Assembly (NCBI RefSeq): GCF_003265705.1 | Contig: NW_020313159.1 | Coordinates: 706,919 to 770,918 of the forward strand | Origin: Callorhinus ursinus | Lineage: Eukaryota > Chordata > Mammalia > Carnivora > Otariidae | Reading direction: 5' to 3' | Length of the DNA: 64,000 nucleotides | Shown: one piece after another, positions 1 through 12,030 of the stretch | How positions within the stretch are numbered: the stretch's first letter is position 1 | How the letters are laid out: each line of letters begins with the position of its first letter | The notes under the pieces: generated by a model | Seen by the model: the letters and a program-made list of their open reading frames with translations, nothing else | The model's database searches: none | What the model was told of the DNA's origin: nothing | Position numbers and translations under genes: made by a program

Positions 1-405
1 GGGTCTGGGCCACTGGTCTGCGGTGCAGGCTCCCCAGCACACGAAGGCACCGCTCTTCGTGCATGTCCTCCCGGAACCCGGGCAGGAGCCGGGGGCTCGG
101 CCGCAGCCGCTGTGGGATCTCAGGTGGACGCTGGTCTGTCTTTGGGGACGAGAAGCCTGCTGTGGGGCCGTCCCACAGGGGACGCAGGTCCGCGCGGCAG
201 GGGCCACCAGGTCCCTTTCACCTGAAGGCAGGACCCGGGGCTTCCGGGTTTCAGGCTGGTGCGGCGCCACTTAGGGACTAAGAGCCGGGCTTGGGAGTGG
301 GACCGCCCGGCCGGACCCCACGGGCGCCCCATTCCGCGGCCTCTCGTTTGGTCTCCTTGAGCTGCGCGTGACTGCGGCCGGGGGGCTGTGCTGTGAGGAG
401 CCGGA
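1..405. promoter_or_regulatory. CpG island, cut by the left window edge
   Basis: By eye this stretch has about 35 CpG dinucleotides in 405 bases and roughly two-thirds G+C, far more CpG than the methylated bulk of a mammalian genome retains. Density falls abruptly after about position 405, where the sequence becomes AT-richer. Such islands usually mark promoters, so the transcription start of a gene to the left, or one running rightward, is plausible. No TATA box or clear first exon was seen. Three short overlapping open frames cross it, but none has recognisable composition. Confidence 0.7.
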
Positions 406-1998
406 CAAGGTTTGGGTTGGTGGAAGTTCCCTCCGGTCTTCTTCACTCTCTTTCAAGCAATTCCAGTTCTTACCATTGAGCCTTAAAAAGGGTTTCTGAA
501 CTATTACCTTCTGAGGGCTGTCAGGAGTGTATCTAGAGTTTAGTTTTTTAAATGAGAATTAACTTCTGAGGCCGCACTAACCAGTTCTGTGGAGGAAGCT
601 ACAGGGACAATCTTACACTTTACTGAGACGGACCCCCACTTCTTACGGGGACACCATCCAGTCCCGGCCTAGACAACAGCCTGTGAGGAGACCCGTGCCA
701 GGCAGGCCTCCACAGAAATGCAGCTGAGGGCACGAGGAGGGGGTGGGGGGGAGGGGGGGGTGGGAGGGAGGGGGGGGGGGGGGGGAAGGGGTGGGTGGGG
801 GGGGCGGAGGGGAGGAGCCACCGGCAAACTTCCTTATTTCATCTTACATGACTATTTACACTGATATTGAATAAAAATTGAATTTGTCACTATAGCAACT
901 GCCACATCACATGGCGCCTCTCCTGCCTTTAAATCACAAAAAGTATTGAAAAGACATTTGTGGCCCACACGATGTGGTACTTTATATAGCATTTCAGAAG
1001 GAAGAGATGTTGTTTCATAATAAACTCGTATCTGTCAGTATGTCGAGTGCCATTAATTCTATCAAACACACTTCTGTGTGATTTTCTCCACTTTTGAGAA
1101 AGAAGAACACAGGATGGGGAGCGGCAGTGAGGACTGCGTGGCGGGGGGAAGCCACGGAAACTCCAGTGGCCCGTCCAGTGAAACTCGGAACACCTCATCT
1201 GGGGGCCACTGGGCAGGCCCTGCCAATATTTCCATGCAGAGCTCCCATGTCAAACACAAATGAAGAACGTTTACAAGAAAACAGGCTTCCCTCAGGACCA
1301 ATGCACTTTTTGCATCTAGGAGGAAAAAAGTTCCATTTTCTCCATCTCGAAATGCAGATTAGAATAACCCAACCCGAGGACAACTGTGAAGGGCCCAGAT
1401 CTCTGCAGCGCACCCGGAGCCCCGGCAGACATTCGGCCATGGCTTCTGGGTCACCGGATGGGAACTGGGCAGGGACGCCACACATTCCCTGGGACCGAGC
1501 TGGCGTGCATAGGGGGGTGTGCGTGTGTTTCTGGAGAGAGGTTCCGAGGTTAGCCCTGGGCTCTCGGGGGGCCCGTGACAGTCGGTGTCCCCGTGCCAGC
1601 CTGAGGGCTGGCGGAGAGGAGCCAAGGGGGAGCCACGGGAGGCCACGCCAGCTGAGGAATATATCATGGACCCTCCAAAACTCAAGACCAGCATCTCAAA
1701 TTCAACTCACAGTCTCTGCCCGAGAGGCCCCATCCACCCTGAATCCCCACCTTCTCCTGCCATTCCACTTTCCCTCACGTGCTACCGTCCTTTGTCTCAG
1801 AGACTGGAGTCCGCTGCTCCGTTCTGACGGCACCCATCCTCACCCACGGATGAGCGCCCACCACTCCACGTTAGGCTCCCCAGCCTCCGGTCAGAGCCCG
1901 CCGTCCGCCCTCCCGGCCTCCTCCACACACCCACACCCAGTGCTCTTCCCCTTGGATTTCCAAGTATGTGCCTTGATCCAAACACCAGCGATATTTTA
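406..1998. other. Unique sequence, no gene seen
   Basis: Apart from the G-run at 737-815, this holds an AT-rich block (about 835-1085) and moderately GC-rich DNA. A plus-strand open frame of 307 codons starts at 1094 and runs into the flank of the next SINE. Its composition is that of GC-rich random sequence and I see no domain, signal or splice context, so I do not call it a gene. Confidence 0.5.
737..815 (+). repeat. G-rich low-complexity run
   Basis: About 79 bases are almost pure G on the plus strand, broken only by single T, A or C residues, with several runs of four to sixteen G. The plus strand could form intramolecular G-quadruplexes. The exact length is likely to be unreliable in sequencing and variable between individuals. 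Confidence 0.9.
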
Positions 1999-2207
1999 TT
2001 TTTTAATTTTTTTTTAAAGATTTTATTTATTTATTTGAGAGAGAGAGAATGAGAGAGAGAGAGAGAGCACGAGAGGGAAGAGGGTCAGAGGGAGAAGCAG
2101 ACTCCCCGCCGAGCAGGGAGCCCGATGCGGGGCTCGATCCCACGACCCTGGGATCATGACCTGAGCTGAAGGCAGACGCTTAACCGACTGAGCCACCCAG
2201 GCGCCCC
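1999..2207 (-). mobile_element. CAN-SINE (tRNA-Lys-derived), full length
   Basis: Read on the minus strand it begins with the tRNA-derived head (the GGCGCCTGGGTGGCTCAG-type start, at about 2190-2207), continues through the tRNA-unrelated body, then a (CT)n stretch (seen as GA repeats near 2037-2068) and an A-rich tail with AATAAA-like units. It is flanked by a perfect 19-bp target-site duplication, aaacaccagcgatatttta, at 1980-1998 and 2208-2226. That proves a retrotransposition event, and the lack of mismatches argues for a fairly young insertion. Confidence 0.97.
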
Positions 2208-2226
2208 AAACACCAGCGATATTTTA

Positions 2227-3041
2227 AATGACTCTTGATATCCTCCCTGTGCACGACATGGAGCCACGGAAAATGTCCACAAATACGTGACTCTTGAGCT
2301 GTTTGCAGCATTCCCTACAGCAGTCTGCAGGGTCCAGAGGTCAGGAGCCTGGGGCGTTCAAGCGCGGTGGGGTTTCCTCCCGTGTCCTCGCATATTTGTA
2401 CGCGTGAATGTGGACTCCCATACTTTGGTCGCATGTCTTTTCTTAGTTAAAATTGCAAAGAGTGGTATCAGAGATACAGTGACACAAAACTGCACACGCA
2501 CTGAGCCAGCCTCAGTCTCGGGTCCCCGCGCCAGCGACGACACGACAGCTTCCCCTCCACCCGACCACCTGTGGAGCTCTTCCCCCACCTCTGCCTTGGG
2601 GAAGTTTACCCTCCTGGTCTCTTCACACTGTGGATGAAGGTCCCTCCGTGTCAAGTCATCTCCTGGGTCCGACCGGACCCCGGGAGCAGGGCCTCTGAGC
2701 ATGTGCCTCCCAGAGGCCCCTGGACGTGGTCTCTGTCCACAGGCAGCGGTGCACTGAGACCTCAAACATCCGTCATGCCGCACAGCACTGCCCATCACGC
2801 GGAGAATGCCCACTAATTCCAGGGGTAGGAGCAAGACTGTCGATTCACAGACTTTTAAGGAACTTTTGGGATCAACCTAGTCTTGGCCAGAGAATGCTTT
2901 CTTTGAACAAAATCGTGCCCAGGGGCCCGAGAAGGGAAACAAGGGAAGCACAGAGAGTGGGGCCCACCCCTCACCACCCTCACTCGAACAAGACGCTCAC
3001 ACCCCAGGTCCCTTGGAAGACGTATATGAAAACCACACCGA
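2227..3041. other. Unique sequence, no gene seen
   Basis: Mixed-composition DNA between two SINEs. Several short overlapping frames exist on both strands but none has coding-like composition or a known motif. No repeat family was recognised. Confidence 0.45.
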
Positions 3042-3262
3042 GGGGCGCCCGCGTGGAGCAGTCGGCTCAGGGTCCGACTCTTGATTTCGGCTCAGGCTGT
3101 GCTCTCCGGGTGGTGAGATGGAGCCCTGCGTCGGGCTCCGCACTCAAAGCAGAGTCTGCTTGAGATCCTCTCTCCCTCTGTTCCTCCCTACCCACCCCCA
3201 CTCCTCTCTCAAAATAAAATAAAATAAAATAGAATAAAATAGAATAAAAGAAAAGAAAAGCA
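3042..3262 (+). mobile_element. CAN-SINE, older copy
   Basis: The plus strand shows a degraded tRNA-Lys-like head from about 3042, the body with the characteristic GAGTCTGCTTGAGAT segment, a CT-rich stretch (about 3168-3210) and a tail of AAAAT/AAAAG units to about 3260. Several mismatches to the other copies in this window, and no convincing target-site duplication, point to an older insertion than the one just upstream. Confidence 0.93.
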
Positions 3263-6200
3263 TGCCTAACATCACACTGCACTGAGGATGGGGCTCAGGA
3301 CACGCTTCCCCCAACTATGGTGCCTGACATAGAAAGATCTCAAGCTGACGGAGTTAGAGATGGTGCCAGAGCAGGAGGGTCTCTCTGACGACCCCTTCTC
3401 CCTGAGGCAGCTCACAAGACCCTCATGAGACAGGTGCCCTCCCTGGAGCCAGAGGAAGGGAGTGCCCGTATCTCCTAGACAGAGCGACATGGAGCAGGAT
3501 CCCTCAGTCTCCCCGCGTACTGCCCTTCCCGCACACTCCTTCACCTGCCGTGTTCCCCACGACGGTCCACCCCGCATCAAATCCAGCATAAAAGACTGGG
3601 GTCTGTTTCCTTGGGTCTTCCTCTCCTTATGCTCCCATGTCCTGTGCACCTTGTACTGAAGATATCTGTGTGCTCTTCTCCCGCTCATCTGTCTTTGTCG
3701 GTTTAACTGCCGGACCCAGCCAGGGAGCCTAGGAGGCTTGAGGAAAACTTTCCCCTCCCTACACTAGATGGAAAGATTTCCTTTTTTTGGAATCCGAACA
3801 GATGGCCATCCCTCTTCCCCATGAATCTGCCGGGTGACGGGGGGCTCATGACCACCCAGGGCAGCCGCCCTGTGGCTGACCCGTGGCACTCGGTCTGAAC
3901 CAGGACCGCTGTGTGGTGAAGGGTGCGGCCTCCTATGTCCCCTCGCTGGGTTTCTGAGCCTCGTGGGCCAGCTATTCTCCCACTGAGATGCAGCTGTATG
4001 TTCATCACGCCATCAAGAGATCAGAGAGTAATTCTTATTTCAGAAGCACTTGTGGGAGCTAGACTCATGGGTCTGCCCTCCTGTGACAATCACCTAGATT
4101 ATCTTCCTTCTAAATATCTGAGTTTTTCTTATAATATTATAATATTTGGAAGAAATAGGACTTCATTAATTTGAAGAAAATGCAAACAACTTTCAAGATG
4201 TCAGAAATCAGATCCTGAAATACGTCAAAATACCCCCAATCTATTAGGAACGTGTGGGTATACTGTAAACTGTTCATTTCCTTACATTTTGTTTCGAGAT
4301 AGTTCCCTTTGGCTTAGAGGGCTTTAACGCTGCGTTCTGTCACCACGTGCGTGAGTCATAAGTGACGGGGAGAGAGACTCTGCCGAGCTCCTGGCAATCA
4401 CCCTCCACTGCGCATGCGGACTCAGGAAGTGGTGGGGATGCTCGTATCAAATACATTTCAAAAAAATCGGAATGGTCAAAATCAGGTTGAACACTGCGTG
4501 AGGCAGTTAACATTAGAGAAACAGACATCCTTAGCTTTCTAGAAATACCTCCACTTGCCCCCTTTGTTCCCATTTTCACTTTCCAAAACTGGCTCCCAAT
4601 CTACTAGCCTCTGTCCAGAGTGGCTTCTGAATGTGGATGGGTTTGGCAGAAGTCCAGGGGGACGCGGGGGTCCTGGGCTGGGGAACCCACCAGAACGACC
4701 TCAGTCAACTTCCAGGTGAGGGAATACCGCCAAGCTGGTCTCCAAACCCCTGGCGCACCAAGGAAGCCCTGGGGCTGCTGACAAGACAGAGGGGCTCCCA
4801 GGGGGTGTGGTAGGTGAGCCCCCATGTCCAGGTTCCGATCGGGGACCTGAGGGCAAACGATCAGGTGGGTGGAAAGGAAGGAGCCAGCGCTGTGGTGGTG
4901 GGCTTGCTGGCATTCCCCACCCCCACCCCGGGACCCAGGGCCGCCGCCCCACCCACCGCATCACCAGCAGCCCATCCACTGAGGCAGACCCCCCACCCGG
5001 GTGAGAAGGGTGGACATCCAGAATGAGCAGAGGGCGATTCCTTCAATTTTCTGAACAGTCATCATCACAATCTAAGTGCAACTCAAGTCTCCGTGAGTTG
5101 GGCCAATCCGGTGCGTAGATGGTGTGGTGTGACCGACAGGGATGCTTGGGGACAGAGATGGGCTGGCAGGGAAATCAAGCGTCCTGCTTTGCCCACTCTG
5201 TGCAGACCTCCGAGTGCAGAAATGCGGGGCCGAGTGGGGCACAGTGAGCGCATCTGTCTGGAGATCTAAATTTGGGGTCACCATTCTTGAATAAGTGAGC
5301 CCTGGGGAGACAGTACAAGGTGAATGAAAAGACTGTACCTGGGGGCAGTCGGAGACCCGGGGGCAGAGCAGGGCCCTCCGCATGGCCAGAGTTTCAAAAA
5401 CCAGCTGGACCGCCACGAGGACAAGGAAGCTCAGTCCTTGTGGCAACCACGCATCAGACGGCGCTGAGGGCGGGACCTTCAAGTCCTGACCGGGCTGACG
5501 GGAGCAATCGGGTGCGGTGCTGGGTGGGGGGTACGCACACATGTTGAATGAAGGGTTTTGCTGTGAAGGGATCTGGGGTCAGAGATACCATCTGGTGTCA
5601 AGGGGTTTTTATTCAACAACATGGAAAATACCCAGTGTGTTTGTTTGCTGACAGTAGCGAGCCAGAGAAGGGGGGCCTGGTGTATAAACTGCAGGAACCA
5701 GCAAGGGCAGAGCCGGTACCTCTCACACCTGGGGAGACCCAAACACTCATTCCAGCTGGTGGTTCAGACGCAGGAGGGCGCAGGGCTCTGCCCCGTGCAG
5801 CGCACGTCAGGACCACAGACTGAGGGTGGCGGGTGCATGGTGCACAAACACCTGGGGGCGGCCGTGGAAGGAGAACTTTAAAGTCAGTGTTCTGGGCAAG
5901 TGAGCATCCTTGGACATGACCGTCTGGTGGTGTTGAGTGTTTGTCTGTGGTCTGCTGGTAGTGAGTTTGCAGTCTGTCGGCAAGGAGGGGATAGCAAAGC
6001 CAGGGAGACACGCCCGCAACCCAGAAATGGGGGGGCACATGGAAGAAGACACACATTCACACTAAAGCATGGATGTTCCAGACAACATGCAGCCGTGCTC
6101 CCTATTTGTGGACGGACGGGGGATGCATGAAAGAGGTAGTGATTCTGGTGGAGGTCCAGGGAGGTGAGGGTGAGCGCATTTGTAGGTCAAGAAAAAGCGA

Positions 6201-6404
6201 CGGTGTGAGGCTCTCCAGACCTTGGTGTGAAGCTCGTCACCCGGAACGGACAGAGATGGCTTGCTCACCTCCGACAAAACCCAATGCAGGTGACGAGGCC
6301 ACTTTGTCTTGAGAGGAGACGGTGAACCTTAACCCTCAGTGGACCCCAGCTTCCAGGGAAAGGGGAGCTCCACAGGTGGGAGGTTTGTCTCTCTGTTCGC
6401 TGCT
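3263..6404. other. Unique sequence, no gene seen
   Basis: Three kilobases without a recognised repeat or gene. An AT-rich patch at about 4085-4310 stands out from its surroundings. A palindromic tgcgcatgcgg at about 4408-4418 matches the core of an NRF1 site, but one site outside a CpG island is weak evidence. The region 5540-6300 has long overlapping frames on both strands with no identifiable domains. Confidence 0.4.
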
Positions 6405-6475
6405 GAGACCGGTCCTTAAACAGTGCCCGGTACACAGTAGGCGCTTAGTGCATATCGTTAGGATGAATGAGTGGA
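6405..6475 (+). repeat. L2/MIR-type 3' end relic
   Basis: A short stretch contains the recognisable ancient motif of a cagtgccyggyacacagtaggcgcttagtg type followed by GAATGAATGA-like sequence, as at the 3' end of L2 elements. It is only about 70 bases and diverged, so family assignment is by motif resemblance. Confidence 0.55.
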
Positions 6476-9400
6476 CTGCCAAACTGCACAGGGTAGGCGC
6501 CTCTCAGTGTAGACACATGGAAACACTAAAGAAAATACATCCACTTAAAACCACACACAACTAAGACCAAAGAAAAGGAAGGGTAATCTCCAGATTCCAA
6601 AAGGAATGAAGAAATAAAGACGTGACGTGAGGGAGCTGTTACACTTGCTCTCAGAAGTCTGCGGCTTCACACAGGCCCCGGGTGTGGGGCGGGCTTGGGC
6701 GTGGGCTCTTGTCCACAGGAGGACCACGTGCACCCCCCGGGGGGGGCAGAACCTGGGAGAGTGGCCTTGTGGGAAGTGGACATCGGATGGTGCCAGGGCC
6801 GGCTGTGAGGGGCCGCAAGCCAGTGACCCTGCGAGGTGGAGACTGCAAGCACCTCCTTGGACAACAGAGGACACGGAGTCCTGTGGGGAGAATGGAGCCT
6901 GGGGGAGGAGGGCCTCACCTCACAGCTCGGGGGCAGAGGCTTTGGACAGGCGAGCAGACCAGCGGGAGGGAGGCAGGGGCCGCGGGAACAGGGTTTGGCC
7001 CAGACGCTGGGGAGGAGCGAGGACATGAAGTTGCAGCTCCCAGACCCTCCGAGTCCTCAACAGGCCACAGCTCAGGTTTCACGGAGGACAGTGTTTGCTG
7101 TCACGCTTCTGGGAAGGTCGCGCTCCACGGCAGCCAGCCCGTGGCCTCAGCCCTGGCGGGTCCTCTTTGTCCCGAAACCACGGGAGGCCATGTTTCCCTT
7201 GGAAGAGGAGCCCTGGGGCTTCGGGGGCTGGCCCCACAGTACACACCCCCGGGGCAGCGCAGCCAGCCTCCCACGTGGCCCACGGACCCTCGTGGGCAGA
7301 GGACTCGCGGAGCCAGAGCTTTCTTGGCCAGCAGCATTGGGGACGCTCTCCCCGGCCACCTGCCATGGGAACCACGTGGCACCAGAAGGGGTTCCCACCT
7401 GACGAGGACGGGACAGGACAGGAAAGCGGGGGCAGCACATCCAGAACCTTCCATCACAACTCCGACCCGCCGCCCTGTCGGGGCCTTTCTGTCACCGGCC
7501 ACCGCGCCTTCCCCGGGCTTCGGCCGCTCTCCGGCCTCCCCGCCCCCACTGCGCTCACTACCTGCCAAGAGCACCACCCGCTGCAGTGGGGCAGAGTGGG
7601 ATGTCCCGGCCTGATGCACGCTCCATGCTCTGGCCCCAGCCGGTGGGCAGGGAGAGCACCAAACCAGCAGAGTCTCGGTCCTGTCAGGTCTTTGCCGACG
7701 AGCTTCCGCCGGGCCCCCTGCACTCCGCCCGCCACATCCCTGCAACAGAGTGCACGGCACAGGCCGCATTCCCCGCAAGACTATTCCTACCCACCTACCG
7801 CTCAGGAAGCACTGGAGCCAGGCTGTGGAGAACAACTAATTAAGCACGTTCCTACTTCAAGGGCCAGGACTCTGGCTGCCGAATAGGAGATTCCCCGAGA
7901 AAGCAGCTCGTCTCTGAGTGGCTCTGTGGAGGATGTCTCTTGGGGAGCAGGGAGTACTCATAAATAAGCTGCCCCGTAAGAGCTAATTATCTGTAATCCC
8001 GAGTGCCGTGAAATCTAAACTCTCAAGCGCAATGGCACGATTGGTCTCGGTCTGCGCTGCCTTACGCGGGCCCACATACCACTCCTGCGAGGAACCACGT
8101 CCGCTCTTCTGCCTACAATTCATTAAATTGCCCCAAGACGGGGAACGCAAGCATCGGCCCGGCTTCCTGGAGGTGACTGACATCAGCTTTAATCGCTGAT
8201 GGAGCATTTGGTCAAGTGCCTGTCTCTGAAACCAACACGGCCACGTGAGGGCACCACCGCTGTTGGACGAAGTCATGCCACAGAGCCTTCACGCGTGCAT
8301 GGCGCCCTAACCCAAACGAGTCTGCCGACTCCCCCGAGAAGAGAAGAACCTCCCTCACTGGCTCGTGCCTACACATGTAGCAATTACAAAACCTCTGAAA
8401 AGGAAGCATGTGTTCTCTGAATAGCAATGTTTTCCTGACGCAGGACTGTTTTTTCTCAGGGAGAAAAACTGACCTATGATGGGTTCAAAGGCAACTCAAA
8501 CCAGCGTCACATTAGCCGGGCACCGCGAACGGGTGCGTTCAAGCCACACGAGGAACCAGCCAACTGGCCTCCCCTAAGTCAGCATGCCGTCACCTGGCCT
8601 GTCCGCGGGCCTGCCCCCTGGCTGCCAACCACGCGCATCTCGGAGGGCAACCCTCCACTACTCACCGACCCGCTTCCAGCGTGAAGAATTTTCAGTCCAG
8701 ACGCCTTTTCCAGTTTGTCCTTGTTGTCAACTGTGAGGAAAAGTTAAGAAGTACAGGGTCAGCGTGCAGAGCTAATTGTTCTCAAGTCACCCTGAGCATT
8801 CCCCTCTACTGGGAAACATTCCGTTAAGTCACTGCGCGGACGGCCTGATTCAGCCGCCAAGCTGGAAGCCAGTCTGGCTGGTGCACCTGAGCGTGAGGCC
8901 CTGCTCCCCACTGGAGGCGATGCACGGGGACGGCCTTCCTGCGGGCCTTCAGCTTCATCCACAAACGTTATCCCAGGGAACCCACAGAACTGTTGTGAAA
9001 AGTGCATGAGACATAGTACGTGGACATTCTTTGCAGACGGTAGAGTCTTACTTTCGAATGATATGCTGGTTATTCAGTGTGTTATCATTGGGAAATGGGT
9101 TTCATTAACTAGCGTCCCGAGCGCACAAGAAAGACTCACTGGACGGCAAGCCCGAGTGTGTGCATGCACCTCTGTGGTGCTCAGAGCTGTTCTCTGTGCT
9201 ACCCGTCCCCTAGAGGAGACATTCCACGACAGTTTAGCTCCAGTACAAGCCTCGTCCTCATGTGCTCCTGACTTAGAATGAGGAAGACTTGCAGAGGATG
9301 AATTACCCTCCAAATCAGACCAAGAGAAATGAGCTCTGGAAACAATTAGCAGATGTAAATGAAAGCTCAGTAATCCTAATGGCAGCACCGCAAACCCACC

Positions 9401-9539
9401 TGCCCCCACTCTGTCGAAAAGAAGTGGTGTCACAGAGCAATTGACCTTGGCTCAATCTGTAGAAATAGTCTTCCGGATAAAGCCCATGTCACTTTGGAAA
9501 TGAAAACCAGGAAAAACAGAGTTTTATTGCAGACCCTAA
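6476..9539. other. GC-rich tract then mixed unique DNA, no gene supported
   Basis: From about 6620 to 7720 the DNA is GC-rich, and up to four overlapping open frames of 90-310 codons lie on both strands. Simultaneous openness of several frames indicates scarcity of stops rather than coding. None shows a domain, start context or splice pattern I can defend. From 7800 on the GC content falls, and AT-rich motif clusters appear (see the separate entry at 7830-8260). Confidence 0.45.
7830..8260. promoter_or_regulatory. Candidate noncoding regulatory element
   Basis: Two homeodomain-type TAATTA cores occur at 7837-7842 and 7984-7989, followed by unique, repeat-free DNA of balanced composition with further AT-rich motifs such as attcattaaattg near 8120. 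It sits next to a GC-rich tract and carries no transposon debris. The look is that of a conserved enhancer, but conservation cannot be judged from one sequence, so this is only a candidate. Confidence 0.25.
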
Positions 9540-9555
9540 GAATGGAGAGTGCCTT

Positions 9556-9770
9556 CGAACCTTGAGAGACTATGGACTCTGAGAAACAAACTGAGGGTTC
9601 TAGAGGGGAGGGGGCTGGGGGATGGGTTAGCCTGGTGATGGGTATTAAGGAGGGCACGTTCTGCATGGAGCACTGGGTGTTATGCACAAGCAATGAATCA
9701 TGGAACACTGCATCAAAAACTAATGATGTGATGTATGGTGATTAACAGAACAATAAAAAAATAAAAAAAA
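9556..9770 (+). mobile_element. 5'-truncated carnivore L1, 3' UTR only
   Basis: The sequence is the terminal part of the carnivore L1 3' UTR, including the purine-rich GAGGGGAGGGGG segment and the closing TAATGATGTGATGTATGG-type stretch, ending in an AATAAA signal and A-rich tail near 9751-9770. Flanking copies of gaatgSagagtgcctt (9540-9555 and 9771-9786, one mismatch) are the target-site duplication. No coding sequence remains; this is a dead-on-arrival insertion. Confidence 0.95.
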
Positions 9771-9786
9771 GAATGCAGAGTGCCTT

Positions 9787-11865
9787 GCCATTGTGGTTAA
9801 TGCCGAACGAGACCAAGAAAACATCGATTACTCCACCTCTTACTGCGTCCCCCCCATTAATTGGGGTGATGGCGTTCTATCTTGTGCAGGGATGTGAATG
9901 AGATCCCCTTACAGCCCGCCTGCCTCATCTGGGGGCCTTTCGTTGTCTTCTAGAAAGTTTTCCCCTTTGAACAAACGCACATTATTTTTACATGCAGGTA
10001 ATCATCCCCACACTCTGAAAGGATGAGGCAAACACACCCCTGTCTGGTTCAGAGCCTCACGCTCGGGTGCGGGAGCAGGGGGTGGGGCGTGGTGAAGCGG
10101 CGGCCCAAATGGAAACCCTGAATGGAGAGCAGTCTTCAAGAGAGACAGTACAAAGCAATCGATTTTAATGTTCTTCTGTGAACAAAGGAAACGTTTTGCT
10201 GAATGGCAAGCTACTTTTGGGGGGAATAATAGTGAACTCTTAAATAGGCTGAAGAACAGAAAGCACATGAAAATATAATTTAAAAAGTACTCCATTGGTT
10301 GCCACAGAGCAGTGACAGGTATTCCAGCCGGCCCAACCACAGCAACGTAGGGAATGCACTCCCAGAGTCAGCAAACCTGCTCCAAGGGGGCAGGCGGAGA
10401 CCTCCACGCTGGGTGGCCGGGGGCTCCACCTGCCCCCCAGTGAGGAGGCTGCCGGGACCCTCCTTAAGGAAACCGTCCTGGTTGTGTTCCAAGGAAACGT
10501 CCTGTCGAGGCGGCGGGCATGTCTCCACCCGCACCAACAGGAGGCCGAATGCTGGCGGTTCTCTGCCCAAATGCCTGCTCGTTCACGGGTTTGCCGGGGA
10601 AGTTCGGACCCTCCCGCAGAGCAGACAAGCCCTCCCCTCATGTCTCCGTGGACGCACGCAGGCTTGCCGACCAGTCCCTCAGGCCTAGGCACTCCTCTGA
10701 GCCCCAGGCCCTCGGGCAGGCCCTTTCCCCGCACCAGAAATGCACTGCTGACCTCAGCTCGCTGGACGCAGCATCACCTGCCAAGCACCAAGCCCCCAGG
10801 TGCCAGAGACCTTCCCGGGGACTCCCGCTCACAGCCACGCACATCTTCGAGCCGCGCTGTGTGGGCTCACCATACGCCCAGGAACTGTCGAGCCGTGGTG
10901 TGGGTGCCACGTGGTTACCCTGTTTTCCCACCGCCCACAAACAGGGATGCAAATGCTCAAGTGTGCAGAGAACAGTAAAATGTAGTGAATGAGCCAGGTA
11001 CCGGGTCCTTCTGTTTTCAACGTCACTTAAATGTGTGTAAAATGTCATTTTTCACAACTGGCTCACAAAATCTCTAGAAACATGGCAATGAGCCCCAGTA
11101 AGCGGAGAAAACCGGCTCCAGCCCCGCTGTGGAGAACTCTGTGCCCAGGTTAGGGACCGATGCGTCGTGATTCCCTGACTGCCTCACGCATGGACACGGC
11201 ACCGTGCACGCTGGGCATCAGAACCCACATGCAGAGGCCTACGCCTTCCCACTCCTACCAGACGGTTTTCCACTGCCACCTTCCGACCAGCTCCAGAAAG
11301 TTCTGGAAGGGACATCGGCTGCCCGGCAGGCTCTCTGCGAAACACTGTGTCACCAACACGGACGGAAGACCATGGGCACCGTGTTGGGAAATGGATCAGG
11401 GAAAGCCCGACCCAGGGCTGTGCTCAAATGTGTGTCTGCCGTCTGCACAAGCGGATCTGGGCTCTGGGACAGCGCACTGGTGTGCACAAAGTGACCCTGG
11501 TGATCAGAAAGTATCACATTACTGTGTCATCGTGGTCTTCGCTTTGTCGTAAAGCAAAGTCATGGCCTCTGAGACTCGGTGAAGCCGTGGGGCAGCGGCA
11601 CCTGCTTCCCCGGCTCAGGAGATGCCACCACCCCAGGGCCTCTCAAAGCTGCCTGACCTTTTACAACGGAGTTCACTCAGTTCACACCAATCAGCACTGG
11701 AGCCAAACAACCTGAGCCATGGAAATGACGCTGCTTCCACAGTAGTAAAGGTTTTCTAGTAGTAAAGGTGCAGGGGCTGGCTCACCGTCCCGAACTAACC
11801 CAACCAGAGTGTACGTCCAAGTCCAAATAACCAAATGACCATAATAAAAACAGCAGTAAGACTGT
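9787..11865. other. Unique sequence, no gene seen
   Basis: Includes an AT-rich patch at about 10140-10300 with a SOX-like gaacaaagg and an inverted CCAAT box (ccattggttgcc), followed by GC-rich DNA at 10330-10930 where open frames exist on both strands. A CTCF-like core (caagggggcaggcgg) lies at about 10383-10397. None of these was strong enough for an entry of its own. Confidence 0.4.
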
Positions 11866-12030
11866 GGCCTGCCAGGTACTGAGGACGCGCGCTGCTCATA
11901 CCAACCTCGTTAATCCTTAGAACCAGCTGCAATTTAGATCTGGCGTGGTCTCCATTTCAGAAATGGGGAAACTGAGGAAGCCCAGTGGGTGGCACTGCCC
12001 AGAGCCGTGGGCAGGTCTGACTCAGGCGGT
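11866..12030 (+). repeat. MIR element (ancient SINE)
   Basis: Core and 3' portions of MIR can be followed on the plus strand: a gccaggtactg-like core, a cctcgttaatccttagaacc segment, the catttcagaaatggggaaactgagg segment and remnants of the accession-to-tail region. Divergence is high, as expected for an element that spread early in mammalian history. No target-site duplication is visible. Confidence 0.75.

Noticed and set aside
1094..2017. 307-codon plus-strand open frame
   Set aside because: Overlaps other open frames, has GC-driven composition, contains no domain and runs into a SINE flank.
1999..2207. tRNA-like gene on the minus strand
   Set aside because: The tRNA-Lys similarity is the head of a CAN-SINE with tail and target-site duplication. 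The same applies to the other SINE copies.
6682..7614. 310-codon plus-strand open frame and several overlapping minus-strand frames
   Set aside because: Up to four frames are open at once in GC-rich DNA, which reflects rarity of stops. No splice or domain evidence.
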